Assembly (NCBI RefSeq): GCF_014633365.1
Contig: NC_068345.1
Location: 12,408,058-12,472,057 of the forward strand
Source: Diospyros lotus
Lineage: Eukaryota; Streptophyta; Magnoliopsida; Ericales; Ebenaceae
Direction: 5' to 3'
DNA length: 64,000 bases
Part shown: positions 46,304 through 58,072 of the stretch, one piece after another
How the letters are laid out: the number at the start of each line of letters is the position of its first letter
Position numbering within the stretch: the first letter of the stretch is position 1
The notes under the pieces: model-generated
Seen by the model: only the letters and a program-made list of their open reading frames with translations
Databases searched by the model: none
Told to the model about the DNA's origin: nothing
Translations under genes and position numbers: made by a program

Positions 46304-49300
46304 ATGGCCGAAGGGACGAGGATGAAGCAGATGAAGTCTCAACTGCAGCAAGTGGCTACAACAGTAGCGGAGGTGCAAACAAGAATGGGGACTCTCGAAT
46401 CCTCGATTGGAGCAGGGGTAGATGCTCGGATTGATCAGGCCATGGAAAGGTGGCGGGGTGAGAATCGAGAACAGAATGCTCGGTTCCATGAGCAAGTGAT
46501 GGAACAAATGCACCAAATTATGCGGATGTTCTCAACCCAGCAGCCGATAAGACTTTCCGCTGACTTTCCGCAAAGGGAACGGTTGGAACCCATTCTTCAA
46601 GGTGTAGGAATGGAGCGTCGACCAATGGGAACGTCGGAAGTGGAATTTGAGACAGAAGGGACCGGTGATAACTTAAGGGAGAGAAGAGCGAGAGCTCAGG
46701 TAGATCGTTATCAACCGAGCTTCCTGATACCCAAACTGGAGATTCCGCTCTTCGATGGAGAAAACCCGAGATGGTGGGTAAGGAGGTGCGAACGTATGTT
46801 CGCCCTGTATCAGGTGCAGGAACAGCAGAAGGTCACTCTGGCCTCTGCCTACTTGAACGACATGGCTGATGCATGGTACCAGGGGTGGCTCACGGAGAAA
46901 GAGGGCAGCCTATGGAACGAGTTCGCTGATGACCTATGTGAAAGGTTCGGAGACTGGAGTATGCGGGATATAGTCGAAGAGTTTAACAAGTTCAAGCAAC
47001 TGGGAACGGTACAGAATTACCAGCTCAAGTTTGAGGAGCTGAGGTCCTTAATGATGATACACAATCCCCATCTATCAGAAGAGTATTTTGTATCGAGTTT
47101 TATTAGTAGCTTGGGAGAAGAAGTGAGACCCATGGTAAAAATGATGCAGCCAACGACAGTGAGGCTGGCCGCCGAGAGTGCAAGGTTGCAAGAAATGACG
47201 ATTGAAGCACTGTTGAAAAAGTAGCGAAACCAAGTAAAAGGAGTGATCTCTGGGGGATGGCAGTCTGGTAATAGGACTCAAGGACGAGATACGGTGCACA
47301 ATGGTAAGGGGGTTCTAGCATTGTCTCCTGTAGCCCCTAACCCAACGAATGGAGGAGGGTTAATGGAGCAGAGACGCCAAGCGAACCTATGTTATAGGTG
47401 CGGGGATAAATACTTTCCGGGACACAGGTGCAAACGACAAATCTTGTTACTGGAAGGGGAGGATGAGGAAGGACTCGTGGAAGAAACCTCATAAATGGGC
47501 GAAGGTGATCAAGGAGAGATCTCCTTACATGCACTAAAAGGGTTGGCACACAACAAGATCATTAAGGTGGAAGGGCGAGCTCATCAATGCCCGCTAATGG
47601 TACTCATTGATAGCGGAAGCACCCATAGCTTCCTAGATGAAGGTATGGCAAAGAAATTGGGTTGTGTAGTCTCAAATGCTCACCCCCTTTCGGTAACAGT
47701 AGCAAACGGAAATAAGGTATCGAGTCAATCCTCATGTTTGGGATTCTGCTGGGAGATGAATGGGGAGGAATTTGTGGCAGATTTGAGGCTGTTGAGATTG
47801 GGGGGTTGTGATGTGGTACTTGGGGTTGATTGGATGAGAGGCGTGAGTCCCATTAGCTTCGATTTCAACAAGATGGAGGTGACCTTTGAGAAGGATGGAA
47901 AAAGGAGGATACTCAAAGGCAGCCAGGAAGCGGGTATGTGCAAAATGATAACGGGAAAGAGACTTCAACGGTTGCTCAAGAGTAAGTTCTCCCAAGTAGT
48001 GCAGCTGTTTTCTATTCAGGCCTTGGAAGTGTTCGAGAAGGAATCGGAGCAGGGAGGAGATTTGGCCATTATAGTGAGTAGCCACTCACACGACTAGTGG
48101 AAGGTACGCGAAACTAACTCTCTTAACATGCTATTATTTGAGTTCAAAGACCTCTTTTCTGAACCTAGCTCACTTCCTCCAAAAAGTTCCTGTGACCATA
48201 CCATCCATCTCAAATCCAATTCAGAACCAGTGAATGTAAGGTCCTATCGTTATCCTCTTAAATCGAAAACTGAGATAGAAAGACTCATCCAAGACATGTT
48301 ACAAAAGTCGATTATCCAACCCAGCCATAGCCCTTTCGCGTCTCCCGTACTACTTGTCAAAAAGAAAGATGGTTCGTGGAGATTTTGTGTGGACTATAGG
48401 CAACTCAATGTCATAACCATCAAAGACAAGTTTCCCATACCCATTGTAGAAGACTTGCTTGATGAATTGAAGCATGCATCAGTTTTCACTAAGCTGGATC
48501 TTAGAGCAGGTTACCACCAAATTCGAATGGAGCCTCGAGATATCCCTAAAACCGCCTTTAAAACTCATCAAGGGCACTACGAATTCAAGGTAATACCCTT
48601 CGGACTCACTAACACCCCAACTACCTTTCAAGCATTAATGAACCAAATATTTGAACCTTACTTGCGTGCATTCATTATAGTCTTTTTCGATGACATTCTG
48701 ATCTATAGTTCCACTTTCGTTGAGCACCTAACCCACTTGAGAACTACCTTTGAGGTTCTTCGACTCAATAAATTGTATGTTAAGGAGTCTAAGTGTTCCT
48801 TTGCACAGAGTCATGTGGAGTATTTGGGCCATATAATATCTAATGCAGGAGTCAGCACCGATCCTAGCAAGGTAGCAGCCATGGTGGAGTGGCCGAGGCC
48901 TCAAAATGTCAAGGGATTAAGGGGATTTCTGGGCCTAACTGGCTACTATCGTCGGTTTGTCAAGGATTATGGAATTATCAGTAGGCCACTAACGGAATTG
49001 CTGAAAAAAGATGGCTTCCAATGGAATGACCGGGCTGAGGAGGCTTTTGACAAATTGAAAAGAGCTATGAGTGAGGTACTGACATTGGGCTTGTCAGATT
49101 TTGACAAGCCATTTGTATTGGAGACGGATGCCAGCGCTGTTGGAGTTGGGGCTGTTCTGGTACAAGGAGGGAGGCCCTTGGCCTTTCTTAGTAAGGCATT
49201 AGCTCCTCGACACCTTGGGTTGAGCATTTACGAGAAGGAGCTGTTGACAGTGCTGATGGCTGTAGAGAAGTGGAGGCATTACCTAGAAGGCAGTAAGTTT

Positions 49301-50938
49301 GTGATCAAAACAGACCATGAAGGTCTGAAATTCCTACTTCAGCAAAAATTACATACGCAATTGCAACGGAAAGGGATGACTAAGTTGATGGGATTGGATT
49401 ATGTAATCCAATATCGGAAGGGGAAGGAAAACCTAGCTGCAGATGCCTTGTCAAGGTGTCATGAAGAAGGGCATTTTGCTGCTCTTACGGTGATGGTTCC
49501 GGACTGGCACCGGGAAGTGGCCTTGAGCTATGAAAATGATGAGAGCCTGCAGGAACTGCTGCAACAACTAGTGGTGGATCCTAATGCTAAACAAGGGTAC
49601 ACCTTGACTAATGGAATTATCAGAAACAGAGGGAGGCTAGTGATAGGAAAGGATGAGAATTTGAAGAAAAAATTTGTGGAGGTGCTGCAAAGTTCTCCAA
49701 TAGGGGGCCACTCCGGAATAATTGCTACCTATCACAAAGTTAAGCAACACTTTCATTGGCTCGGGCTAAAAAAATATGTGATGGACTTGGTGTTGAGTTG
49801 TGATATCTGTAAACGGTGCAAATCAGAATCGGTGGCCCACCCCGGGTTATTACAGCCACTAAGTATACCAGGAGAGCCTTGGGAAAGTATCTCAATGGAC
49901 TTCATTAAGGGTTTACCCGAATCGGAAGGGCGTGATTGCATAATGGTGATAGTGGATAGATTCACCAAATATGCCCATTTCATCGGATTGGCACATCCCT
50001 ACACAGCTCAAGAGATAGCTAAAGTGTTCCTAGATCAAGTGGTGAAGTTACACGGAATCCCTAAGATTATAGTGTCGGACAGGGATAAAATTTTTACTAG
50101 CCTCTTGTGGAAGGAATTGACGGGGTTACTGGGAATCCAACTCAGCAGGTCGACGGCCTATCATCCAGAATCCAATGGTTGGACCGAGAGAGTAAATCAA
50201 TGTTTGGAGACATACTTAAGATGTGCTTGCTTCCTACAGCCGAGGTCTTGGCACAAGTGGCTCGCGTTGGCACAGTGGTGGTATAATTCCAACTACCACA
50301 ACTCCATAAAAAGATCCCCTTTTGAAGCCCTATATGGATATAAGCCAACCTTACTGCCAGACCTGGGAAATTCCTCGACAGTGGCAGCCTTGGATACTTA
50401 CCTTCAACGGAGACAACAAGCTTTTCAGACAATCAGAACAGAATTGGCCAACGCTAGGAATCGTATGAAGCAGTTTGTCGATAGAAGGAGAAGTGAAAGG
50501 GAATTCCAAGTGGGAGAGTGGGTCTATCTGAAGCTACAGCCAGGCCATCTGAAAGCTCTACTCGGAAAGCCCAGTTCAAAGCTCAATCCGAAGTACTATG
50601 GCCCATTTCTGGTGTTAGCTCGAGTTAGGAGTGTGGCTTATCGTTTACAGCTGTCAGATAATTCCAATATACATCCGGTCTTTCATGTATCATTGCTTAA
50701 AAAGGCAGTGGGGCAGCAAGCTGTCAATCTAGTGTTACCTTGCTTTCCAGATCCAGATGACAGTCCAAAGGAACCTACAACAATAATTGACAGGAGGGTT
50801 ATCTACGACCAAGGGGCTCCCATCATCCAGGTGCTAGTTCAATGGTCTAATCTACACCCCGACAACAACACTTGGGAATACCTCCCAGATATTCTCAAGC
50901 AATTTCCTAAGGCAGCCGGTCTTCTCAGCATTTCTTGA
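46304..50938 (+). pseudogene. Gypsy Gag-Pol polyprotein, one frame with three stops
   Basis: A single 1,545-codon frame runs from ATG 46304 to the TGA at 50936, with no frameshift. It is broken only by TAG (47222), TAA (47492) and TAG (48095). Order: Gag core (residues 1-306), zinc knuckle CYRCGDKYFPGHRC (about 363), protease LIDSGSTHSFLD (about 436), reverse transcriptase with FCVDYRQLN, TKLDLRAGYHQIR and VFFDDILIYS, RNase H (VLETDASAVGVGAVL), integrase zinc region (GGHSGI...CDICKRC) and DDE core (MDFIKG, VSDRDKIF, TERVNQCLE), then a chromodomain-like tail (VLVQWSNLHPDNNTWEYLPD). HPESNGWTERVN has Trp in place of the usual Gln. The 48128-50938 frame alone (936 residues) is open. Confidence 0.9.
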
Positions 50939-50968
50939 GGACAAGAAGGTTTTGAAGGGGAGGGTAAT

Positions 50969-51298
50969 TGTCATGTGTCACGGGTAGGAGGGGTGCTAAT
51001 GTAATAAGGATATACTATGAGTAGTAAGTAGTATATTAGAAGTTTGCATTGAGGAGTTGTAATTTGTTTGTTGCTGCTTTAGGAGTAGTTCATTCCTAGC
51101 AACGACATTCTGTTACGCACATGGGCTGGTGGCTTGGCTTTATAAGGAGCTGTCCAACTCGCCAATCATTATGAATGAATATTCCTAGAAGTTTCTATTC
51201 TCTCTCTCATTCTCCCTACTGATTCTCTTCCTCCTAATTCTTTCGTATCATTTAATCACTCAATCGGGAAACCATAGTCAACTCCTCGGAAGCTGACG
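50969..51298 (+). repeat. 3' LTR of gypsy element
   Basis: 330 bp; differs from the 5' LTR at about ten sites, mostly C/T or A/G transitions. The terminal A has become G. Confidence 0.9.
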
Positions 51299-51328
51299 CT
51301 GGAATTGCGATATGAAGGGCCACTTCAT

Positions 51329-51571
51329 TGTGGAAGAGTAGCTGATATTGTTTCTGTCTTTTGCTTCTTATTTGTTGTTGTGGTTGGCTATCAGTTAAGT
51401 TGTGCTTGTATTTTAGGATAGGCGGTAGTTTATAATTTAGTTGTATATAAGGACATTCAAGTCCTTAGTTGTTTTGTTGTAGTAATTTCTCTATCCTTTA
51501 ATAACATTTTTCTCTCGAGGTCTTATTCATCTCGATTCTCTTTTTTGTCTGACCTTGAAGCTCTTGCTTCA
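51329..51571 (+). repeat. 5' LTR of copia D
   Basis: 243 bp, paired with 56205-56447; includes GTATATAAGGAC as a TATA-like region. Confidence 0.92.
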
Positions 51572-51600
51572 TAGTATCAGAGCCAATTTGACTCATGTTG

Positions 51601-54600
51601 ATGGCTTCTCATCACACCGTTAGCTCCTCTTCATTGCCTCACTCCAATTCTGTACTGTCGTCGGCATCACAGTCGGACTTTACAGTGGTGGCGAAGGAGT
51701 TTAGTTTTGTTCCGATCAAATTGGACTCCAGCAACTATCTGTTCTGGAAAGCTTAGATTTCAACGACGATTAGGATGTTCAATTTGCAACAGTACATCAA
51801 CAAGTCTCCAACACCTGTGCAATACATTCGCGATCCAGATAATCCAGATCGTGATGCTTAGGTGCTCAATCCCAATTATCTCAGTTGAATTAGGTCAGAT
51901 CAACTTCTCTTAGGTTGGTTATTTTTGACTATGGAGAAGGATGTTTTAGCGCAAGTCATTCATTGTGAGTCTTCATCTGAAGTTTGGAGTGTGGTTGAAA
52001 ACTTATACTCACAACAAACTGTTGCAAAATCGTTTAAATTAAAACAACAATTAAGGTCTATGAAGAAGAATGATCTGTCAGTCAATGATTACATTTTGAA
52101 ACTTAAAAGTATTGGACACACCCTAGCTGCTATCGGAGAGCCATTGAATGATAGATAACTGTTTATGGCCATTTTGCATGGCTTGGATAGTGATTTTGAG
52201 ACTGTCGTAAGTCTAATTACATACCAGATGGATGATATTGACATAGATAAAGTCCAATACCTTCTATTAATGCATGAACAACAGCTTGCTGCTAAGAACG
52301 CCTCTAGTGTTTCTTCTGTCTATAACATTGGATCTGCCAGTGTTAATTTGACCTCATAGTAGACAAAGGATGATTCTGGAGTGTCTAGAGGTGGTGTTGG
52401 TTTTAGAGGTGTGCCTTTTAGAGGTGGAAATTATAGAGGACGAGGATGTGGCCGGTCCTCTGGACGTAGAATGTATTGTCAGCTTTGTGGAAGGCCTAGT
52501 CATTTGGCCGATCGTTGTTACCATCGGTTTGATCGGAACTTTCAGAGGAGCTCATCTTTATCTTTTAGTCCTAATTTTGGTCCTCAGTTTGGTTAAGGCA
52601 GTGGTTCTTTGGTACATAATCCTCAGTCATTCGTGGCTCATCCCATTGGCTCTAATGAAGCCTACTTAGCTGATAGTTTTGAGGCTTACTATGGCAGCTT
52701 GCCCTCACCTTCAGACATTTCCTCTTCATTTTCTGCCTCTTAATTCTCTCCTGTATCAACCTCTCGTGGTGACACTTCGTGGATTGTGGACTTTGGTGCC
52801 ACAAATCGTATCACCTCCAACTTGAACAACCTGTCCATTCACTCTCTTTATGGCGGCAATGATAGAGTTGTAGTTGGCAATGGTAAGAAGTTACCTATCT
52901 CTCATATTGGCTCTAGTCACCTGTGCACACAAACTTCTCCTCAAACTTTCCTGTCCTTACCTAATGTGTTGCATGCTCCCTCTATGCAACAGAATCTTAT
53001 TAGTGTTTCTCAATTGACTAAGAATCATAACTTGATTACTGAATTTCATGCTGACTCTTGTTTTGTTAAGGACAAGAAGTCAGGTTGTGTGCTGCTCCAA
53101 GGGATTCTTAGAGATGGATTGTATCACCTTGTTCCAGCCTTTGATCCTCCTGATCCTAGGTTGGTGTTTGATTTTGTTTCCAAGTCAAGAATACCAGTAG
53201 CTTCCTTGTCAAGGAAAATTCAAGTTGCTTCTGCTTCTGTAGATTGTTCTTTTTCAAATAAATGTAATGGACCAGCGGACCGGCTTTGTATACTGAGTCC
53301 TCTTTTCCTATTACTTCCTATGTTTCTAAAATTTGTCATCAGTGGCATGCCAAATTAGGGCATCCTTCTTTACATGTACTCTGACTTGTGTTGAATAAAA
53401 TTGGTCTTCCTTGTTCAAGTTCGAATATGTTCTTTTGTGATTCTTGCAAGATAGGCAAAATGCATCAACTTCCTTTTGATGATTGCATGATTACAGCCAA
53501 CGCTCCCCTAGAACTTGTTTATTCCGATTTATGGGGACCGGCACCAGTGCCCTCCATTGAGGGGTTTAGATGTTATATTGTTTTTATTGATGCATACACT
53601 AGGTACACATGGCTATATCCTTTGAAATTAAAATCTGATGCCTTAGCCATTTTTAAAACATTTCACAAGCTTCCTGAACTCGAGTATAATACCAAACTCA
53701 AAGCTCTTCAAACTAACAATGGTGGTGAGTTCAAAGCCTTTTTATCTTATCTTACTGCTTGTGGCATTCAATGTAGATTCACTTGTCATACACACCAACA
53801 GAATGGTGTGGCTGAACGTAAACATCGCCACATAGCTGAAATGGGCCTTACCTTATTAGCTCATGCCCAAATGGCCTTAAAATTTTGGGTAGAAGCGTTT
53901 ACTACTGCTGTCCATATCATTAATCTTTTGCCGACTTCTACCTTAAAATTCCAGTCCCCATTTTCAATCCTTTACCATAAAGAGCTTGATTATATGCAAT
54001 TACAACCATTTGGCTGTGCTTGTTTTCCCTTCCTTCGACCCTATAATAAGCACAAATTTCAATTTCATTCAACCAAATGTGTATTTCTAGGCTATAGCCA
54101 TGTGCGTGTTGGTTTCAAGTGTTTACACCTCTCAGGGAGGGTTTATATTTCTCGCCATGTCAAGTTTAATTTAGAGGAATTTCCTTATTCTATACTCTGG
54201 ACTTCCTCCTCAAGTTGTACCTCTCCATCTTCTGTTTCAGATGCTTGTTCTGGTTAATCTACTTCTACTCTTCATTCCATTTCTTCTTTTCCCGTCTGTC
54301 CTTTCTCTTCGATATATCCTCAAGCAGCATAGTCCTCTCCTTTGTCATTTGCTGTTCCTTCCCGCATGCTTGATAATCCTTTTGCCCAACCCTTACCTAG
54401 ACCTCTAGAGTGTTTGAGATCTACTCCATCTTCTCTTCAACCTGGTCACCCTAAACCTTCTAAATCTAAGCCTGCTCCTGCTCTGTCCATTCATCCTATG
54501 ATCACCTGGTCCAAGGCCAAACATCTTCCAGTTTCCTCTTCATATGCTTTAGTAAGCACCTCAGAACCAAATTTAGTTCAAGAGGCTTTCTTTGATTCTA

Positions 54601-56082
54601 AGTGGGTTAGAGCTATGAATGAAGAATATACTGCTTTTCAACGCAATCAAACATGGGTTTTGGTCCCATTTTCTTCGGATATGAACTTGATTGATTGCAA
54701 ATGGGTGTTTCGGGTGAAATATAATTCTGATGGATCTGTTTTAAAACATAAGGCTCGGTTGGTTGCAAAAGGCTTTCTTTAAAACCTTGGTGTTGATTAC
54801 AATGAGACCTTTAGTCCGGTGGTTAAGGCTCCTACTAAGAGTTTTGTTCTCTTTGGCAGTTACCTTCGGTTGGGATATTCAGCAGTTTGACGTCAACAAT
54901 GCCTTTTTGAATGGTGATCTTGATGAGGCTGTTTTTATGAGGCAACTAGAAGGGTTTGTTAGCCTTGAGTTTCCTACCCACGTTTGTAGGTTGAAAAAGT
55001 CCTTATATGGACTGCGCCGAGCTCCTCGTGCTTGGTATAATAAGATGAAGGGAGCCTTACAGCAATAGGGTTTTAAGAAGGTTGTTTTTGATGCCTCTCT
55101 TTTTATTAAAAGGACTTCTTGTTATGTGTTGTTTCTCCTAGTATATGTTGATGATATTTTGGTGACTGGTTCAGACTCCTTGGCTCTTTAGGAGTGTATT
55201 CATGATTTGAACAAGAATTTTGCACTTAAAACTCTTGGGTCGATTAACTACTTTCTTGGGTTTGAAGTGTATAGAAACTCCACTGGTCTCTATCTCACAC
55301 AATCGAAGTATACCATGGATCTGTTAAAGAAAGTAGTGATGGATAACTATAAATCTTGTCCAACACCTATGACTTCGGGCCTATCTTTGACTGATGATGG
55401 TGTTCTCTTTTCTGAGCCTTCATTTTGTCGAACCATAATAGGCTCTCTATAGTATTTGACTTACACTCGGCTAGATATTGCATTCACAGTAAATAAGCTG
55501 AGCCAATTTCTTTTAGCCCCTAAAGTTCAACACCGGCAGGCTTGCAAAAGACTATTGCGGTATCTTAAGGGTACTACTCATCTGGGGTTGATGTTTACAC
55601 CTTCTCCTCAAGATATGTCTCTAAATGTTTTTACAGATGCGGATCACGCCGGGTGTAAGGTGACCCGCAAGTCTACCAGTGGGTTGTGTGTGTTTCTTGG
55701 TTGTAATTTACTAGTTTGGGGTTCTAGGAAGCAATCAGTGGTGGCTTGGTCAGTAGGAGAAGCAGAGTATCGAGCAGTGGCCTAAGGAGTTACAGAAATC
55801 TTGTGGCTGAAGTCATTGTTGTCAGAGCTGGGGTATTCTTGTGAGAAGACTCCTATGTTGTGGTGTGACAACCTGGCAGCTAAGAGTATGGCCGAGAACC
55901 CTGTTTTTCACTTTAGGACAAAGCACATTGAAATTGATGTGTATTTTGTCTGTGAGAAAATTGAAAATGGAGATGTTGATGTTCGGTATGTACCTACTCT
56001 TCATCAGGTGGCTGATATTTTTACAGAGGGTTTATCAAGGGATCGGTTTATATTTCTGCACAACAAGCTAAGGCTTCAATAG
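51601..56082 (+). pseudogene. Gag-Pol of copia D, dead by many stop codons
   Basis: Gag begins MASHHTVSSSSLPHSNS (51601) with the UBN2 core (SSSEVWSVVENLYSQQ, FMAILHGLDSDFETVV). The zinc knuckle CQLCGRPSHLADRCYHRFD (52474 on) is typical of the Ale/Retrofit lineage. Protease reads WIVDFGATNRI, with Ser of DSGAT changed to Phe. Integrase: LVYSDLWGPA, LQTNNGGEFKAF (Asp of the usual TDNGGEF changed to Asn) and HTHQQNGVAERKHRH. Reverse transcriptase: [19 protein letters not shown] and YVDDILVTG. RNase H: FTDADHAGCKVTRKSTSGL. About 14-15 in-frame stops and two frameshifts (near 53300 and 54835) break it. Confidence 0.88.
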
Positions 56083-56204
56083 TCACCTATGAGTCCCTCT
56101 CAGCCTGTTGTTTGTGCTGATCCTAAAATGCAATTGTTATCTACAACAGCTGCAAGTGGTTCAGCAAGCTTGATGCTGCCAAGGGAGCCTGATTTGAGGG
56201 GGAG

Positions 56205-56447
56205 TGTGGAAGAGTACCTGATATTGTTTCTGTCTTTTGCTTCTTATTTATTGTTGTGGTTGGCTATCAGTTAAGTTGTGCTTGTATTTTAGGATAGGTG
56301 GTAGTTTATAATTCAGTTGTATATAAGGACAGTCAAGTCCTTAGTTGTTTTGTTGTAGTAATTTCTCTATCCTTCAATAACATTTTTCTCCCGAGGACTT
56401 ATTCATCTCGATTCTCTTTTCTGTTTGACCTTGAAGGTCTCGCTTCA
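56205..56447 (+). repeat. 3' LTR of copia D
   Basis: 243 bp, preceded by the TTGAGGGGGAG polypurine tract and followed by the TTCAT duplication. Confidence 0.92.
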
Positions 56448-56822
56448 TTCATGAGTCAGTATAAGGCACTGAATAAGAAGAATCAATGCCGAGATGATGA
56501 GTTAACAAATATGAAAGAAATTGTTGATGCCCTAATTTGCTACATGGACAGTCCTATTGAATCCTAGATAGACTCACGAGTTTTGTTTCACTCTACTCCA
56601 TGCAAAGAGTTATTACGTAACTATGTTGTTGGGAAGTTCGGAAAGGTTTATCTTCCAGATAATAAACCTTTGGACATTGAGGGGAAGGGTGAAGTTCACA
56701 TAAAGATTGCCTACGGAATGCAATGGAAATTGCAGAATATCGGATACATTCCACGACTCAAGAGGAATCTGATCTTTGTGAGTCAAATAGACAATGATGG
56801 ATACACATCAGTATTTGGAAGT
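56448..56822 (+). pseudogene. Copia C, Gag end and protease fragment
   Basis: Continues copia C after copia D: MSQYKALNKKNQCRDDEL completes the zinc-knuckle region, and SRVLFHSTPCKELLRNYVVG with LKRNLIFVSQIDNDGY is copia protease. The expected DSGAS is replaced by DSPIES, a stop and IDSR. It breaks exactly where element E's LTR starts (TGTTGGACG at 56823), with GAAGT (56818-56822) as the candidate left target copy. Confidence 0.75.
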
Positions 56823-57145
56823 TGTTGGACGAAATAAGGAAGATTCAAAAGTTAAAATAAAGGAATTATCCTTGTAGATTATTATTGTATTTCAAGTTTA
56901 TATTTTAAGTTTGAAATTTGTGTTTTATGTTTGATTTATTCCTAGTCTTTAGGAGATAAAGTATTTCAAATCTTATCCTAAAATATAGGAGATAAGATAA
57001 GGAACTCATGTGTATATATGCAGCTGTATTTTCCAAAGATTATTCAATCAAGCATCTTTAGTTTCTGCTTGTTTCATGGTATCAGAGCTTAGGCAAGATA
57101 GAAAAATCCTGAAGCTTCTGCTGTTCTTCTCCTTCCTTTAAAATC

Positions 57146-58072
57146 ATGGCCTTCTATCACCAAAACCCTACCCTAACTGGAGTTTCTGCCATAAGCTCTC
57201 CAAATCCTCTTCCTTCTTTGGTTCCAGCCCTTTCTTCCCAGAATGTATCAGCCAAATCCATTTGATAATCATCCCCTTCAAATTACTCATCACAAGTTGA
57301 ATGGAAGTAATTTTAGGGAGTGGTATCAGTCCATGTTATTGGTGACCAAAGGGAAAGGAAAATTTGGCTACCTCACAGGGGATATTCCTGCTCCTCCAAC
57401 TGATTCAGCCACCTATGGCACTTGGGAAGCAGAAAACTCAACCATAATGACATGGTTGATTAATTCAATGGAGCCTAGACTTGGGAGGACTTATCTATTT
57501 CACAAAACCGCTAAGGAGATTTGGGATTCAGTTCAGGAGATGTATTCCAACCTAGAGAACTCCTCTCAAAGTTGTGAAATAAGATCAGCCATCAAAACTA
57601 CAAGGCAAGGTAACATGAGTGTGACTGATTATTTTAATATATTGGTTGAGTTATGGCATGAAATGGATTTATTTCACACTATAGATTGGGAATGTAAGGC
57701 TGATAGCAACAGGTATTATAAGATGATTGAAAAGGACATAATATTTGATTTCCTTCATGGATTAAATTCTGATTTGGATGAAGTAAGAGGCCGGATTTTA
57801 GGGACTAAACTTCTACCATCTCTTAGGGAAGTTTTTGCCGAGGTAAGAAGGGAAGAGAGTCGAAGGAAGGTAATGCTGCATCAACCTAATGATCTAAGTA
57901 TTACTAACCATAATTCTTCTGCTCTAGCAGTTGTTAGACAGGGAGAAAATTCCTTAAAAGGATTAGGGAAGGAAAAACCATGGTGTGATCACTATAAAAA
58001 GCCATATCACACCAAAGATACCTGTTGGAAGATACATGGCAAACCTGCCAACTGGAAGCTGAGAAACAAATG
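57146..58072 (+). pseudogene. Gag of copia E
   Basis: Starts MAFYHQNPTLTGVSAISS; a frameshift near 57240 joins an open frame of 276 codons (57243-58073). It contains [29 protein letters not shown] and VTDYFNILVELWHEMD. The zinc knuckle is CDHYKKPYHTKDTCWKIHG, where the second Cys has become Tyr (CDYC in its relative), so metal binding should be lost. Confidence 0.85.

Larger units (their letters stand above)
45919..51298 (+). mobile_element. Ty3/gypsy chromovirus (Reina-like), near complete
   Basis: LTRs of 330 bp at 45919-46248 and 50969-51298 (TGTCATGTGTCACGG to AAGCTGAC(A/G)) differ at about 10 positions by hand count, near 3%. The primer-binding site TGGTATCAGAGC is at 46251, and a polypurine tract GAAGGGGAGGG precedes the 3' LTR. 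Flanks are TTGGA (45914-45918) and CTGGA (51299-51303), one mismatch. Total 5.38 kb, short LTRs and a chromodomain-like C-terminus fit the Reina lineage. It lies in the zinc-knuckle codons of copia C. TTTATAAGG in the LTR (about 46089) is a TATA-like box. Confidence 0.9.
51329..56447 (+). mobile_element. Ty1/copia element D (Ale/Retrofit-like), TSD TTCAT
   Basis: LTRs of 243 bp at 51329-51571 and 56205-56447 (TGTGGAAGAG to CTTGCTTCA/CTCGCTTCA) differ at about 12 positions (near 5%). TTCAT lies at 51324-51328 and 56448-56452. The primer-binding site TAGTATCAGAGCC follows the 5' LTR at once (one base off), and TTGAGGGGGAG precedes the 3' LTR. Internal order is Gag, protease, integrase, reverse transcriptase, RNase H. 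It inserted 30 bp from the gypsy element, in the same zinc-knuckle region of copia C. Confidence 0.92.
44674..56822 (+). mobile_element. Old Ty1/copia element C, carrying two nested elements
   Basis: Presumed 5' LTR 44674-45222 (TGTTGTAGCG to CCTAAACA), then primer-binding site TGGTATTAGAGCC (45225). Gag starts at about 45262 (MVSKERKVRIDKFDGRDFGF) with many stops. Its zinc knuckle is split: KDITCW at 45900-45917, NCDMKGHF at 51303-51326, then MSQYKALNKK from 56452. The first gap is the gypsy element and the second is copia D. Protease follows (56530-56820: YVVGKFGKVYLPDNKPLDIE, then LKRNLIFVSQIDNDGY). It is cut again at 56823 by copia E; the remainder lies outside the window. Confidence 0.75.

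Noticed and set aside
45919..51298. Endogenous pararetrovirus
   Set aside because: It has paired LTRs, a tRNA-Met primer site, a target duplication and an integrase with a chromodomain-like tail, all of Ty3/gypsy type; no movement or coat protein genes are present.
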